Shown: piece by piece, positions 29,644 through 37,353 of the stretch
How positions within the stretch are numbered: position 1 is the stretch's first letter
Layout of the letters: the number at the start of each line of letters is the position of its first letter
NCBI GenBank assembly: GCA_016712525.1
Contig: JADJQX010000007.1
Coordinates: 682,001 to 746,000, forward strand
DNA length: 64,000 bases
DNA from: Myxococcales bacterium
GTDB lineage: Bacteria > Myxococcota_A > Polyangia > Polyangiales > Polyangiaceae
Reading direction: 5' to 3'
Made by a program: the position numbers and the translations under genes
The notes under the pieces: model-generated
Told to the model about the DNA's origin: nothing
Database searches by the model: none
Seen by the model: the letters and a program-made list of their open reading frames with translations, nothing else

Positions 29644-30469
29644 GACGCCCAACGAAGGTAGCATCGCCGGCGAAGAGGTCGCGCGCTTCGTCCTCGAAGA
29701 GGCCGAGCGGGCCTTCGGGGCTCGCGCGCTCGTGGGGCGCCGCCCGGACGTGTGGCCCGAAGGGCTCGACGCGACGGGGCTCTGTGCGGCGCGACGCCTC
29801 GCGACGGTGGGCGTGCGTGGGGTGTCGGAGGGCGCACGGCGCGCCGCGGTGGGGCTCGCCGTGGGGACCCACGTCTCCGAGGTGGCCCGCCGCACCTTCA
29901 CGGCCCGCGAGGTGATCTCGCTGCAAGCGCGGGGACGCCGCTGCGTGTCGATGCTCTCCTCGGGCGAAGCCCTGGGCCCCTACTCGACGCCGCTCGCGTT
30001 CGTCGCCCACGACCTCGATCACCTCGCGCTCTACTTCGAGCCTCTCCATCATCGTGGACAGCTCGGCTTCTTCCGGCGCCTCGACCTCGCCCTCGAGGGC
30101 GGGCTCGGTGGCCTCCTTGCGGCCCACGACGCGCGCTTCGAGGATGATGTGCTCGCCGTCGGCGCCGACACGAACGGCTCGCCGGTGTTCGCGCTGGCTT
30201 CTCTCTTGATGAAGCTCAAGATGGCGGTCCGCCGTTCGCGCGGCAGGGAGACCGGCGAGGTCGTCACGAAGGGCCCGCTCGACGCCGCGGAGGAGCGCGC
30301 GTTCACGCCCGCGCTCGACGCGTTCTGCGCGGCCCTAGGTCTGCCCCCGTCGCTCGTGGGGGCGGCTCGCACGGTGGGCACGCGGCGCGCAGCCCCCGAA
30401 GCAGGCCGCGCGCTGCTCTCGTTCTTCGAGGCCGAGGCCTCCGATCAGGCCTCGCTCGGCCGCCGTTGA
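29642..30469 (+). CDS. Unknown protein with HDLDH motif
   Basis: A 275-residue protein I do not recognise. It is cytoplasmic by appearance, without signal or membrane segment. A central stretch VAHDLDHLALYFEPLHHRG (His123, Asp124, Asp126, His127, then a His pair around 137) is dense in possible metal ligands. The C-terminal half has Lys/Arg-rich helices. It begins at ATG 29642, divergent from the crotonase with the two start codons sharing two bases, and its 3' end overlaps rlmB by 25 bp. The tight packing on both sides suggests a real gene. Related functions cannot be proposed from sequence alone. Confidence 0.7.
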   Translation: MTPNEGSIAGEEVARFVLEEAERAFGARALVGRRPDVWPEGLDATGLCAARRLATVGVRGVSEGARRAAVGLAVGTHVSEVARRTFTAREVISLQARGRRCVSMLSSGEALGPYSTPLAFVAHDLDHLALYFEPLHHRGQLGFFRRLDLALEGGLGGLLAAHDARFEDDVLAVGADTNGSPVFALASLLMKLKMAVRRSRGRETGEVVTKGPLDAAEERAFTPALDAFCAALGLPPSLVGAARTVGTRRAAPEAGRALLSFFEAEASDQASLGRR

Positions 30470-31308
30470 CGCGTGACCTCGTAGAGAGCGATCGCCGCCG
30501 CGACCGACGCGTTGAGGGAGCCTATCGAGCGGCTCATGGGGAGCCTCGCGAGGCGCGTACACGCTTGTTTTACCGGCTTACGCAGCCCCTTACCCTCGGA
30601 GCCGACCACGATGGCGAGGGGACCGTGGAGCTCGAGGTCGGCGAGGGCGTGCTTCGCGTCCGCGTCGAGTCCGATCACCTCGACCCCGCGCTCTTTCAAC
30701 GTCGCGAGCTCGGTCGGAAGCGCCGGCACGCGCACGAGCGTCGCGTGCTCGATGGCCCCCGCCGACGCTCGGAAGGTGGCCGCGCTGAGCGGCGCCGAGT
30801 GGTGCGCGGGCCACACGATGGCGCTTGCCGAAAAGGCAACCGCCGACCGCACGATCGCACCGAAATTTTGCGGATCTTCGAGCTCGTCGAGGCAGAGAAA
30901 GAGCGGCGCTCCCTCGAGGCCGATCGCGGCCGTGCTCGAGTGGACGACCAGGTCGGGCGCGAACGCCACGACGCCCTGATGACGCGCCCCCGAAGCGAGG
31001 CGCTCGAGCTCGGCTCGCGAGGCCCGCTCGACGGGAATGGCGTGATCGGTCGCGAAGCGGGCGACGGCATCCAGCGTGGGCGAGTCGCCGTGCTCGACGA
31101 TCACGCGAAGCGTACGGCTTCCATGGGCCCGAATGACCTCGCGCACGGGCTGGAGCCCACACACGAGCCGCCCTTCCGGAGGAGGACCCTCGGGGGCCTT
31201 CGGCTTTCGAAACGGCGGAGCCGCGCGCCTCGTGCGAGGAAACGCGGCCCTCTCGTTGGCGTCTCCCGGCGCGCCGTCGCGGCGGGAGCGATCTCCAGGG
31301 TAGCTCAC
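30445..31308 (-). CDS. rlmB: 23S rRNA 2'-O-ribose methyltransferase (TrmH/SpoU family)
   Basis: A 287-residue SPOUT enzyme. A basic, disordered N-terminal extension of about 45 residues precedes the substrate-binding domain (VCGLQPVREVIRAHG). The SPOUT core follows with LDELEDPQNFGAIVRSA, PLAIVVGSEGKGL and SIGSLNASVAAAIALYE, the three knot motifs of the RlmB/TrmH group. It likely methylates a guanosine ribose in 23S rRNA; a different RNA target is possible. It starts at GTG 31308, overlapping the upstream stop in a GTGA, so the two form an operon. Its 3' end overlaps the unknown gene by 25 bp. Confidence 0.88.
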   Translation of the reverse strand: MSYPGDRSRRDGAPGDANERAAFPRTRRAAPPFRKPKAPEGPPPEGRLVCGLQPVREVIRAHGSRTLRVIVEHGDSPTLDAVARFATDHAIPVERASRAELERLASGARHQGVVAFAPDLVVHSSTAAIGLEGAPLFLCLDELEDPQNFGAIVRSAVAFSASAIVWPAHHSAPLSAATFRASAGAIEHATLVRVPALPTELATLKERGVEVIGLDADAKHALADLELHGPLAIVVGSEGKGLRKPVKQACTRLARLPMSRSIGSLNASVAAAIALYEVTRQRRPSEA

Positions 31309-32069
31309 AGGCAGGAGCAGAGCGGATCGCCCGGCTGGCAGTTGCAGGGTTTGGCAGGCTTCGAGGCGCCACCACCGCCACCGACCGGCGGCTTGAACGA
31401 CGACACCTGGCCGGCCTTCTTCTTCTGCTCTTCTTTCGCGGCGAGGAGCGCGGCCTCGGCGGCCTTCTTCTCGGCGTCCGTCTTGGCGTTGGCGACGGCG
31501 CCCTCGAGGCCCTTGACCGCCTCGTTCTGCGCTTCGAGGTCCTTCTGGGCCTTCTGGAGCTTGGCCTCGTACTCGGCCATTTCCACCTTGTGCGCCGCCT
31601 CGGCAGCCGCTTGCTTGTCGGACTGCGACTTCAGCGCGAAGCCACCACCGATGAGGCCGAGCAACGCGACCGCGCCGATGCCCGCCGCGATGTAGGTGAT
31701 CTTCTTCTTGCCCTGGCTCTCTTTGATGGCCGTGAGCTGGCGCTCGTGCTCCTGCTGGGCCTGCATCGCCTGCATCCGGGCGACGTTCTCGGCCTCGACG
31801 CGCGCGCGCTCGACCTCGGCCTGACGCATCGCCTCGAGGCGCGCCTGCTCTTCGCGGGCCCGCTGCTCCTCGGCGCGCTTGCGGTTGTCCTCGTCGCGGA
31901 GGCGGGCCTCTTCGGCCTCACGCGCGCGGCGCTCGGCGTCGAGACGTGCCTGCATCTCGGCGTCGGCCTTCTTTTGCCGATCGTCCTCCTCCTGGCGAAT
32001 ACGATCCTCCTCCAGGTTCATGAGCTCTTTGAGGGAGAAGAGGACCGAGCTTTCTTTCTGTTCAGCCAT
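31305..32069 (-). CDS. Coiled-coil single-pass membrane protein
   Basis: A 254-residue protein. The cytoplasmic half (about 10-120) is almost pure Glu/Arg/Ala coiled coil starting with VLFSLKELMNLEEDRI. One membrane segment follows (about 124-145, YIAAGIGAVALLGLIGGGFAL), then a second Lys/Ala/Glu coiled coil and a Gly-rich linker. The C-terminus is Cys-rich: CNCQPGDPLCSC. Related sequences are seen in myxobacteria beside signalling genes, but no function is known. I start at the second ATG (32069); 32075 adds two residues. It is translationally coupled to rlmB. Confidence 0.7.
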   Translation of the reverse strand: MAEQKESSVLFSLKELMNLEEDRIRQEEDDRQKKADAEMQARLDAERRAREAEEARLRDEDNRKRAEEQRAREEQARLEAMRQAEVERARVEAENVARMQAMQAQQEHERQLTAIKESQGKKKITYIAAGIGAVALLGLIGGGFALKSQSDKQAAAEAAHKVEMAEYEAKLQKAQKDLEAQNEAVKGLEGAVANAKTDAEKKAAEAALLAAKEEQKKKAGQVSSFKPPVGGGGGASKPAKPCNCQPGDPLCSCL

Positions 32070-32278
32070 GAGCAAACTCGCAGGGCTAGAGGACGACGGG
32101 CAGGACGGGAGCGGAGAGAGCCGCGCGGGGCTCGGAGCCGGGAGCCGTAGGGCCCCTCCGACTTACGGAAAAACGGTAGCGAAACTCGGGAGGGTCTGCA
32201 ATCGCGCCGAGCGGCCCGGGCGGGTCTCTCGAACGATTCTCTCGAGACCCGCGCGAAGGTCGGATCCTTGGGCCGTGC

Positions 32279-32494
32279 TCAGGCGAGCACGACCAGCACG
32301 TCACCTTCGTTCACTGCCTGGCCCTCGGTGCAGGCGATCTTCTCGACCTTGCCGTCCGACGGGGCCTCGACGGGCATCTCCATCTTCATCGACTCGAGGA
32401 TCACGAGCGTCTGCCCTTCGGAGACGGACTCTCCCTCCTTGACCTCGATTTTCCAGACGGTTCCGGTGATGTGCGCGCTGACCTGGGTTGCCAT
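32279..32494 (-). CDS. Biotin/lipoyl carrier protein
   Basis: A complete 71-residue biotinyl domain with the biotinylation motif ESMKMEM (Lys37 is the likely acceptor) and the flanking strands GTVWKIEVKEGE and GQAVNEGDVLVVL. It would carry carboxybiotin between the carboxylase and transferase subunits of an acyl-CoA carboxylase. Those subunits are not encoded nearby. TAGGGT at 32504-32509 on the minus strand, 9 nt before the ATG, may be its -10. The 203-bp gap to the upstream membrane-protein gene has no other feature. Confidence 0.9.
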   Translation of the reverse strand: MATQVSAHITGTVWKIEVKEGESVSEGQTLVILESMKMEMPVEAPSDGKVEKIACTEGQAVNEGDVLVVLA

Positions 32495-32605
32495 GGGCGC
32501 CGTACCCTACAGGGGAACCGCGCGCGAAGGTAGGCCTTTGAGGCCGTCCAGCGTGGGCGACTCCGGCGCGCCTCGAGTCCCGGATTCGCTAGAGGATTCG
32601 AGGGG

Positions 32606-32965
32606 TTACCCGCGACCGTCGGCCGCGTCTCCGGCGTCGCTCGCGTCGGGGGTTCCGGTCTCGGCGGCGTCCGCCGGCTCGGCGTCGGGGGGGGACGCGT
32701 CGACCTCCGCGTCGGTGTCGCCATCGTTCTCGGCGTCGGCCGCGGCGTCCTCGGCGGGCAGCGGAGGGGAGGGGGATGCCACCCGCTTGCACGTGCGCGC
32801 GGAGGCGGAGGTGGCGACGCACGAGAGCTCGGCCTGGCAATCGAGGATGCTCTCGCACGCGGCCCCCTCGCCGCCGAGCACCTTCTCTGCTTCGTCGCAG
32901 CCTACGGCGGTGGCCCCCGCGAGGAGGGCCGCGACGAGCGCGGGCACGATCACGGTTCGTTTCAT
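32606..32965 (-). CDS. Small Cys-rich lipoprotein A
   Basis: A 119-residue lipoprotein: signal peptide ending TAVGC (Cys23), then a compact module with four cysteines (GAACESILDCQAELSC ... TCKRV) and an Asp/Ala/Glu-rich low-complexity tail. The module is similar in spacing to that of the lipoprotein at 33740, so the two are probably paralogues. The role is unknown. Confidence 0.75.
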   Translation of the reverse strand: MKRTVIVPALVAALLAGATAVGCDEAEKVLGGEGAACESILDCQAELSCVATSASARTCKRVASPSPPLPAEDAAADAENDGDTDAEVDASPPDAEPADAAETGTPDASDAGDAADGRG

Positions 32966-32971
32966 GGTCCT

Positions 32972-32977
32972 ACGATA
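32972..32977 (-). promoter_or_regulatory. -10-like hexamer TATCGT, 6 nt before start
   Basis: On the minus strand TATCGT ends 6 nt before the ATG at 32965, and no Shine-Dalgarno sequence intervenes. This spacing predicts a leaderless mRNA. Confidence 0.4.
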
Positions 32978-33061
32978 CCACAGCGCACCGCACGATTCGT
33001 ACCCGAGCCCTCGCGCGCGTAAGAGGCCGCCGACGAACCCGTCAGCCTCTCTCCGACCCGC

Positions 33062-33706
33062 TCAGCGCGTCAGCACCTTGAAGGCGTGCGTCCACCGGTT
33101 CTGGCGGAAGCCCGAGATGCACCACAAGATGCAGAGCGGCTCGATCGCGCGAGCCGCGACGGCCGTCCCCATGTCCTCGGTGTCCCAGCCGAACGCGTCG
33201 AGGAGGGTCCGCACCTCGGCCTTCGCGGCCTCGTCGTTCCCGCACACGAACATCGACGGGCGCACGCCGCCGAAGTCGGGGTTCACCATTTGTGCATTTC
33301 CGACGCACGAGAACGCCTTCACGAAGCGGGCCGCGGGCGCTTGGGCCTGCAGGCGCTCCATGAGGGACTCGTTCGGCCCCGTGAAGAACGTGAGCACCCC
33401 GTCGACGGGAGGCGCGTCGGCGATGGGGTTCGTCGCGTCGAGCACGATCTTGCCGTCGAGCGCGGCGCCGGCGAGGGCGATCGCTTCTTGCGCCCCCGAG
33501 CCCTTCACGGCGAGCACCACCACGTCCGCGGCCGCCGCTTCGGCGAACGTCCCGACACGCGCATCCCCCGAGGCCTTCGATTTCCACCCCTCGAGCTTCG
33601 CCGGATCTCGCGAGCCGCGGATCACCGCGTGCCCGTGCTTCAAAAACCCGTTCGCCAACACTTCGCCCACCGTCCCCGAGCCCAGCACGCCGATCGACTT
33701 CTTCAT
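33062..33706 (-). CDS. NADP/F420-dependent oxidoreductase-like protein
   Basis: A 214-residue Rossmann protein of the F420H2:NADP oxidoreductase/ProC-like group. The dinucleotide motif GSGTVG (9-14) is followed by GSRDP (NADP phosphate contact), VVLAVKGS, LDATNPI and FVKAFSCVGNAQMVNP. It would oxidise or reduce a small substrate with NADP(H); F420 use is only possible, since no F420 genes are seen. Two paralogous lipoprotein genes lie on either side on the same strand. Confidence 0.85.
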   Translation of the reverse strand: MKKSIGVLGSGTVGEVLANGFLKHGHAVIRGSRDPAKLEGWKSKASGDARVGTFAEAAAADVVVLAVKGSGAQEAIALAGAALDGKIVLDATNPIADAPPVDGVLTFFTGPNESLMERLQAQAPAARFVKAFSCVGNAQMVNPDFGGVRPSMFVCGNDEAAKAEVRTLLDAFGWDTEDMGTAVAARAIEPLCILWCISGFRQNRWTHAFKVLTR

Positions 33707-33713
33707 GGCGGCG

Positions 33714-33719
33714 AGCGTA
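33714..33719 (-). promoter_or_regulatory. -10-like hexamer TACGCT, 7 nt before start
   Basis: TACGCT ends 7 nt before the ATG at 33706 on the minus strand. CTGACT lies 18 nt further upstream and is a plausible -35. The arrangement predicts a leaderless transcript. Confidence 0.45.
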
Positions 33720-33739
33720 CGCGAATTTCGGAGGCCGAG

Positions 33740-34114
33740 TCAGCCGGTTGCGGCGTCGGCGGCGTCGGGCACCGACGTGTCGGGTACCGACGTGTCCGGC
33801 CGCGAGGTGTCGATGGTCGCGTCGTTCGGGGCAGGCGGGGCGTCGGGGGCGGCGCCGTCCGCAGGGGGTGTGGCGTCTCCGCCGCCGTCGCGCGCATTCG
33901 GGGGCACGGGGTTCGTCACACCCGAGAGATCGCTCTCGCACGTGCGGGTCCCGTCGGGTTTGCCGAGGCACACGAGACCAGGTTGGCAGTCGGTCGCGAG
34001 CGCGCACTCGCCGCCCGCCGGCACGAGCTCGGCCGTCTTGCACGCACACACGGCCGAAGCGACGAAGGCGAGGCTCGCGAGCGCGGCGGCCACACGGTGC
34101 GAGGTCTTACGCAT
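33740..34114 (-). CDS. Small Cys-rich lipoprotein B
   Basis: A 124-residue lipoprotein with signal peptide ending AVCAC (Cys25 the likely lipid site). Its module GGECALATDCQPGLVC ... RTCESD has the same cysteine spacing as the lipoprotein at 32606. The tail is Pro/Asp/Ala-rich with a short PDTSVPDTSVPD repeat. Probably a paralogue; unknown function. Confidence 0.75.
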   Translation of the reverse strand: MRKTSHRVAAALASLAFVASAVCACKTAELVPAGGECALATDCQPGLVCLGKPDGTRTCESDLSGVTNPVPPNARDGGGDATPPADGAAPDAPPAPNDATIDTSRPDTSVPDTSVPDAADAATG

Positions 34115-34120
34115 GCCCGG

Positions 34121-34126
34121 AGTCTA
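34121..34126 (-). promoter_or_regulatory. -10-like hexamer TAGACT, 6 nt before start
   Basis: TAGACT ends 6 nt before the ATG at 34114 on the minus strand without a Shine-Dalgarno sequence. This is the same geometry as at 32965, 33706 and 47585. Confidence 0.4.
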
Positions 34127-34210
34127 TCGGATCTCGCGGGCTTGGCACGGAAAGGTGCGCGTTCGCGAATTCGCCCCCAGGCGCTACACGATTTCGCATA
34201 TCGTTTGGGA

Positions 34211-36376
34211 GTGAGCCCGAAGGACGAGTGGTTCGTGCTTCCGCGCGGTGGCACGTACGTGCCCACGTCCGCGGGCGCCGTGCAGGTGGGGATCCCCCCG
34301 GAGACCATCAAAGACGTGATGGCGCAGAAGCTCGCCTTGCCCGAGCTCTACGTCGTGCCACGCAAGCTCTTCGACCAGAAGCGCGGCCTCTCCGTGGCCG
34401 AGTTCGAATTTCCTGCATACTACAGCTTTTTCTTGCTGAAGCGGAAAGCCCGGCTCCTCGTCGAGTCGCGCGAGGTCGAAGGGCGCATCCGCGCCATCTT
34501 CCAGGAGACCCTCTTCGGCCCCGTGGGGGTGCCCGACGAGTCCGAGTTCGCCTCCGGGATCCCCGCCGACGCTCGGCCCGACTTTCACGGAGAAGCCGAA
34601 TACTTCCGCAATGTTCCGGGTAGAGGCAGGCTCGAGGTCGACGACCTCGTCGAGTTCCTCCACTTCGGCCCCGACGGGCTCGCGCGCTTCGGGGAAAGTG
34701 TCACGATCGAGCGCAGCGCGCGCACGTACGTCGTGCGCGACGGGGGCGAGATCGTGGCCGAGGTCCCCGCCGAGGTGGAGCTCCCCCCGCGCGCGCACTC
34801 GACGGTCGAGTCGGCGATAGGCCAGTTTCAGCCCCCCGAGTTCGGAGTCACGGTGCTCGGCGCGAGCCACGGGTTCGACCCCTCGGGCAAGACGACCGGG
34901 TTCTTGCTCTGGATGGGCGGGCGCGCGCTCGTGGTCGATCCTCCGACCGACGCGACCGAGTACCTGCGGGCGAGGGGCGTCGCCCCGAAGACGATCGACG
35001 GGGTCATCCTCACGCATTGCCACGCCGACCACGACGCGGGCACCTTCCAGAAGATCCTCGAGGAGACGAAGGTGAGCGTCTACACGACGCCCCACGTGCT
35101 CGCCTCGTTCCTTCGAAAATACTCGGCGCTTTCGGGCTTCTCCGAGGAGGTGCTGCGACGCACGTTCGTCTTCCATCCCGTCCGCATCGGGGCGCCGGTG
35201 CACGTCCGTGGCGGAGAGCTCTGGTTCCGGTACACGCTTCACTCGATCCCCGCGCTCGGCGTCGAGGCCTTCTACGGCGGCAAGAGCGTCGCCATCTCGG
35301 GAGACACGCTCTACGACCCGACGCGCGTGCACGAGATGTTCGAGAAGGGCGTGCTCGGGCGGCAGCGCTTCCGCGATCTCTACTCCTTCCGCGGCCACCA
35401 CAACCTCATCTTGCACGAGGCCGGGATCCCGCCACTCCACACTCCTGCGACCGCGCTCGCCGAGCTTCCGCCCGAGGTGAAACGGCGGCTCTTCCTCGTG
35501 CACATCGCCGAGAAGGACGTGCCTCGCGACGTGGGCCTTCGCCCCGCCAAGGTCGGCCTCGAGCACACGCTCCGCGTCGACGTGGCCGCGCCCGAGCACG
35601 GTGAGGCCATCGCCTTGCTCGACGCGGTGGCGATGGTCGACTTCCTCCGCGATCTGCCGCTCTCACGGGCACGCCAGCTCCTCCAAGTGGCGCGCCGGCT
35701 CGTCCTCCCCGCGGGCGAGCGGATCGTCAAACAAGGGACGCGCGGCGACGCCTTCTACATCGTCGTCAACGGCCACGTCGACGTCGTGAGGGACGGGCAG
35801 AAGCTCAAGGCCTACCAAGCCGGAGACTACTTCGGGGAGCGCGCGCTCATCCTCGACGAGCCCCGGATGGCCGACGTCGTCGCGAGCACCGACGTGGATC
35901 TCATCGTCATCGATCGGGACGACTTTCTGCCCCTCCTCCGCGGCAGTGAGATGCTGAAGCGGCTCGAGAGGCTCGTGCGTGTGCGCGACGTGGGCGCGTG
36001 GGAGCTCATCGCGCAGAACACCGTCCTCTCCGGGCTCACGAGCAGCCAGAAGACCCAACTCCAGAGCGCCCTCGATCCCATCGAGGCGAAGCGCGGGACC
36101 GTGCTCTGGCAGCGCGGCGTCGCGCCCGAGCGGGCCTACCTCGTGGTCGAAGGCGAGGTGCGCCTCGAGACCCCGGGCTCCGATCCCGTCGTCTTGCGGC
36201 ACGCGGCGTTCGTCGGGGAGGTCGACGCCATGCGCCGAGGTGGGGCCGCCGCGGGCTCGGCCGTCGCGGCGACCGACGTGAAGCTCTTCGCGATCGAGAG
36301 CGCCGAGGTCCGCCGCTTCTTCGACGACAACCCCGGGCTTTTCCTCACGTTCCTCGGGACCCGCTTCGCGGAGTGA
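34211..36376 (+). CDS. Metallo-beta-lactamase fold with two cyclic-nucleotide-binding domains
   Basis: A 721-residue protein. After about 200 residues of unknown fold comes an MBL domain with the metal motif HCHADH (269-274) and SGDTLYDP further on. A first cNMP domain (about 480-600) has GERIVKQGTRGDAFYIVVNG and FGERALILDEPR; a second, more degenerate one follows (about 605-715). Related proteins are annotated as cyclic-nucleotide-regulated phosphodiesterases, so cAMP or cGMP could both regulate and be the substrate; this is a family-based inference. GTG 34211 is the chosen start because upstream codons run through the neighbouring gene. It has no close operon partner. Confidence 0.85.
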   Translation: MSPKDEWFVLPRGGTYVPTSAGAVQVGIPPETIKDVMAQKLALPELYVVPRKLFDQKRGLSVAEFEFPAYYSFFLLKRKARLLVESREVEGRIRAIFQETLFGPVGVPDESEFASGIPADARPDFHGEAEYFRNVPGRGRLEVDDLVEFLHFGPDGLARFGESVTIERSARTYVVRDGGEIVAEVPAEVELPPRAHSTVESAIGQFQPPEFGVTVLGASHGFDPSGKTTGFLLWMGGRALVVDPPTDATEYLRARGVAPKTIDGVILTHCHADHDAGTFQKILEETKVSVYTTPHVLASFLRKYSALSGFSEEVLRRTFVFHPVRIGAPVHVRGGELWFRYTLHSIPALGVEAFYGGKSVAISGDTLYDPTRVHEMFEKGVLGRQRFRDLYSFRGHHNLILHEAGIPPLHTPATALAELPPEVKRRLFLVHIAEKDVPRDVGLRPAKVGLEHTLRVDVAAPEHGEAIALLDAVAMVDFLRDLPLSRARQLLQVARRLVLPAGERIVKQGTRGDAFYIVVNGHVDVVRDGQKLKAYQAGDYFGERALILDEPRMADVVASTDVDLIVIDRDDFLPLLRGSEMLKRLERLVRVRDVGAWELIAQNTVLSGLTSSQKTQLQSALDPIEAKRGTVLWQRGVAPERAYLVVEGEVRLETPGSDPVVLRHAAFVGEVDAMRRGGAAAGSAVAATDVKLFAIESAEVRRFFDDNPGLFLTFLGTRFAE

Positions 36377-36388
36377 CCCGCGCCGAGG

Positions 36389-37351
36389 TCAGCCCTCGCG
36401 CCCGCGGAGCCACGCGAACACCGTGGCGAGCCCGTCGGCGAGCGTGATGCGCGGTGCCCAGCCGAGCTCGTCCCGCGCGCGCGAGATGTCCGCGAAGGTG
36501 GCGTCGACGTCTCCGAGGGGGCGCGCTTCGTGAACGAGGCTCGCCCGCGCGCCCGAGGCCGTCTCGAGCGCCGTCACGAGCGTCGTCAGCGTCACGGGAG
36601 CTCCGGAGCCGAGGTTAAAGGCCCGAAATCCCTTGGAAGTACGAGCATTTGCGGCAAGTACACCGCGCACGATGTCGTCGACGTGGGTGAAGTCCCGGCG
36701 CATGGAGCCGTCCCCGAAGAGGGGGATCGTGTCGCCCGCGAGCAACGCTCGCGCGAACTTCGTGATGGCCATCTCCGGGCGCTGCCTCGGCCCGTAGACG
36801 GTGAAGAAGCGGAGGGCGTTGAACGTCAGCTCCGGCATCTTGTGGCTGCACGCGAGCGCCACGAGCTCCATCGCGCGTTTGCTCGCGGCGTACGGGGAGG
36901 CGGGCTCGACGCACGCGGCCTCTTCGCGAGCCGGGAGGGGAGTGTCGTTCCCGTAGACCGACGAGCTCGACGCCGCCGAGACGCGGACGATGCCCCGCGC
37001 GTGGGCCGCCTCGAGCACGTTCGCCGTACCCTCGACGTTGACGGCGACGTAGCGGGCGGGGTCGGCGAAGCTCGGACGAACGCCGGCGAGCCCCGCGAGG
37101 TGCACGATGGCCTCTGCTCCTTCGAGGGCGGCGTCGACCGTCGCTCGCGAGGTGACGGTGCCCTCGTGGATCGTGACCTTTTCGCCGAAGGCGGACGCGA
37201 GGTCTCGTGCATTCTCGCGCTTCTGCGCCTCCGGATACGGAGCGTCGCTGAAGTCGTCGAGCACGAGCACGTCGTCTCCGCGCGCGAGGAGGGCGCGCGA
37301 CACGTGGTACCCGATGAAGCCAACGCCTCCTGTGACGACGACGCGGCCCAT
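36389..37351 (-). CDS. NAD-dependent sugar epimerase (UDP-glucuronate 4-epimerase-like)
   Basis: A 320-residue extended-SDR enzyme with GGVGFIG (8-14), the aspartate of LDDFSDA, SSVYGND and the YAASK catalytic motif, and RFFTVYGPRQRPEMA, typical of UDP-glucuronate 4-epimerases. It lies 2 bp downstream of the UDP-glucose dehydrogenase gene. Together they would convert UDP-glucose to UDP-glucuronate and then UDP-galacturonate for polysaccharides. Its 3' end lies 12 bp from that of the MBL gene. Confidence 0.9.
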   Translation of the reverse strand: MGRVVVTGGVGFIGYHVSRALLARGDDVLVLDDFSDAPYPEAQKRENARDLASAFGEKVTIHEGTVTSRATVDAALEGAEAIVHLAGLAGVRPSFADPARYVAVNVEGTANVLEAAHARGIVRVSAASSSSVYGNDTPLPAREEAACVEPASPYAASKRAMELVALACSHKMPELTFNALRFFTVYGPRQRPEMAITKFARALLAGDTIPLFGDGSMRRDFTHVDDIVRGVLAANARTSKGFRAFNLGSGAPVTLTTLVTALETASGARASLVHEARPLGDVDATFADISRARDELGWAPRITLADGLATVFAWLRGREG

Positions 37352-37353
37352 GG

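Noticed and set aside
33086..34210. Upstream extension of the MBL-cNMP frame to 33086
   Set aside because: The added 375 codons run antisense through two other genes and are Arg/His-rich without domain features.
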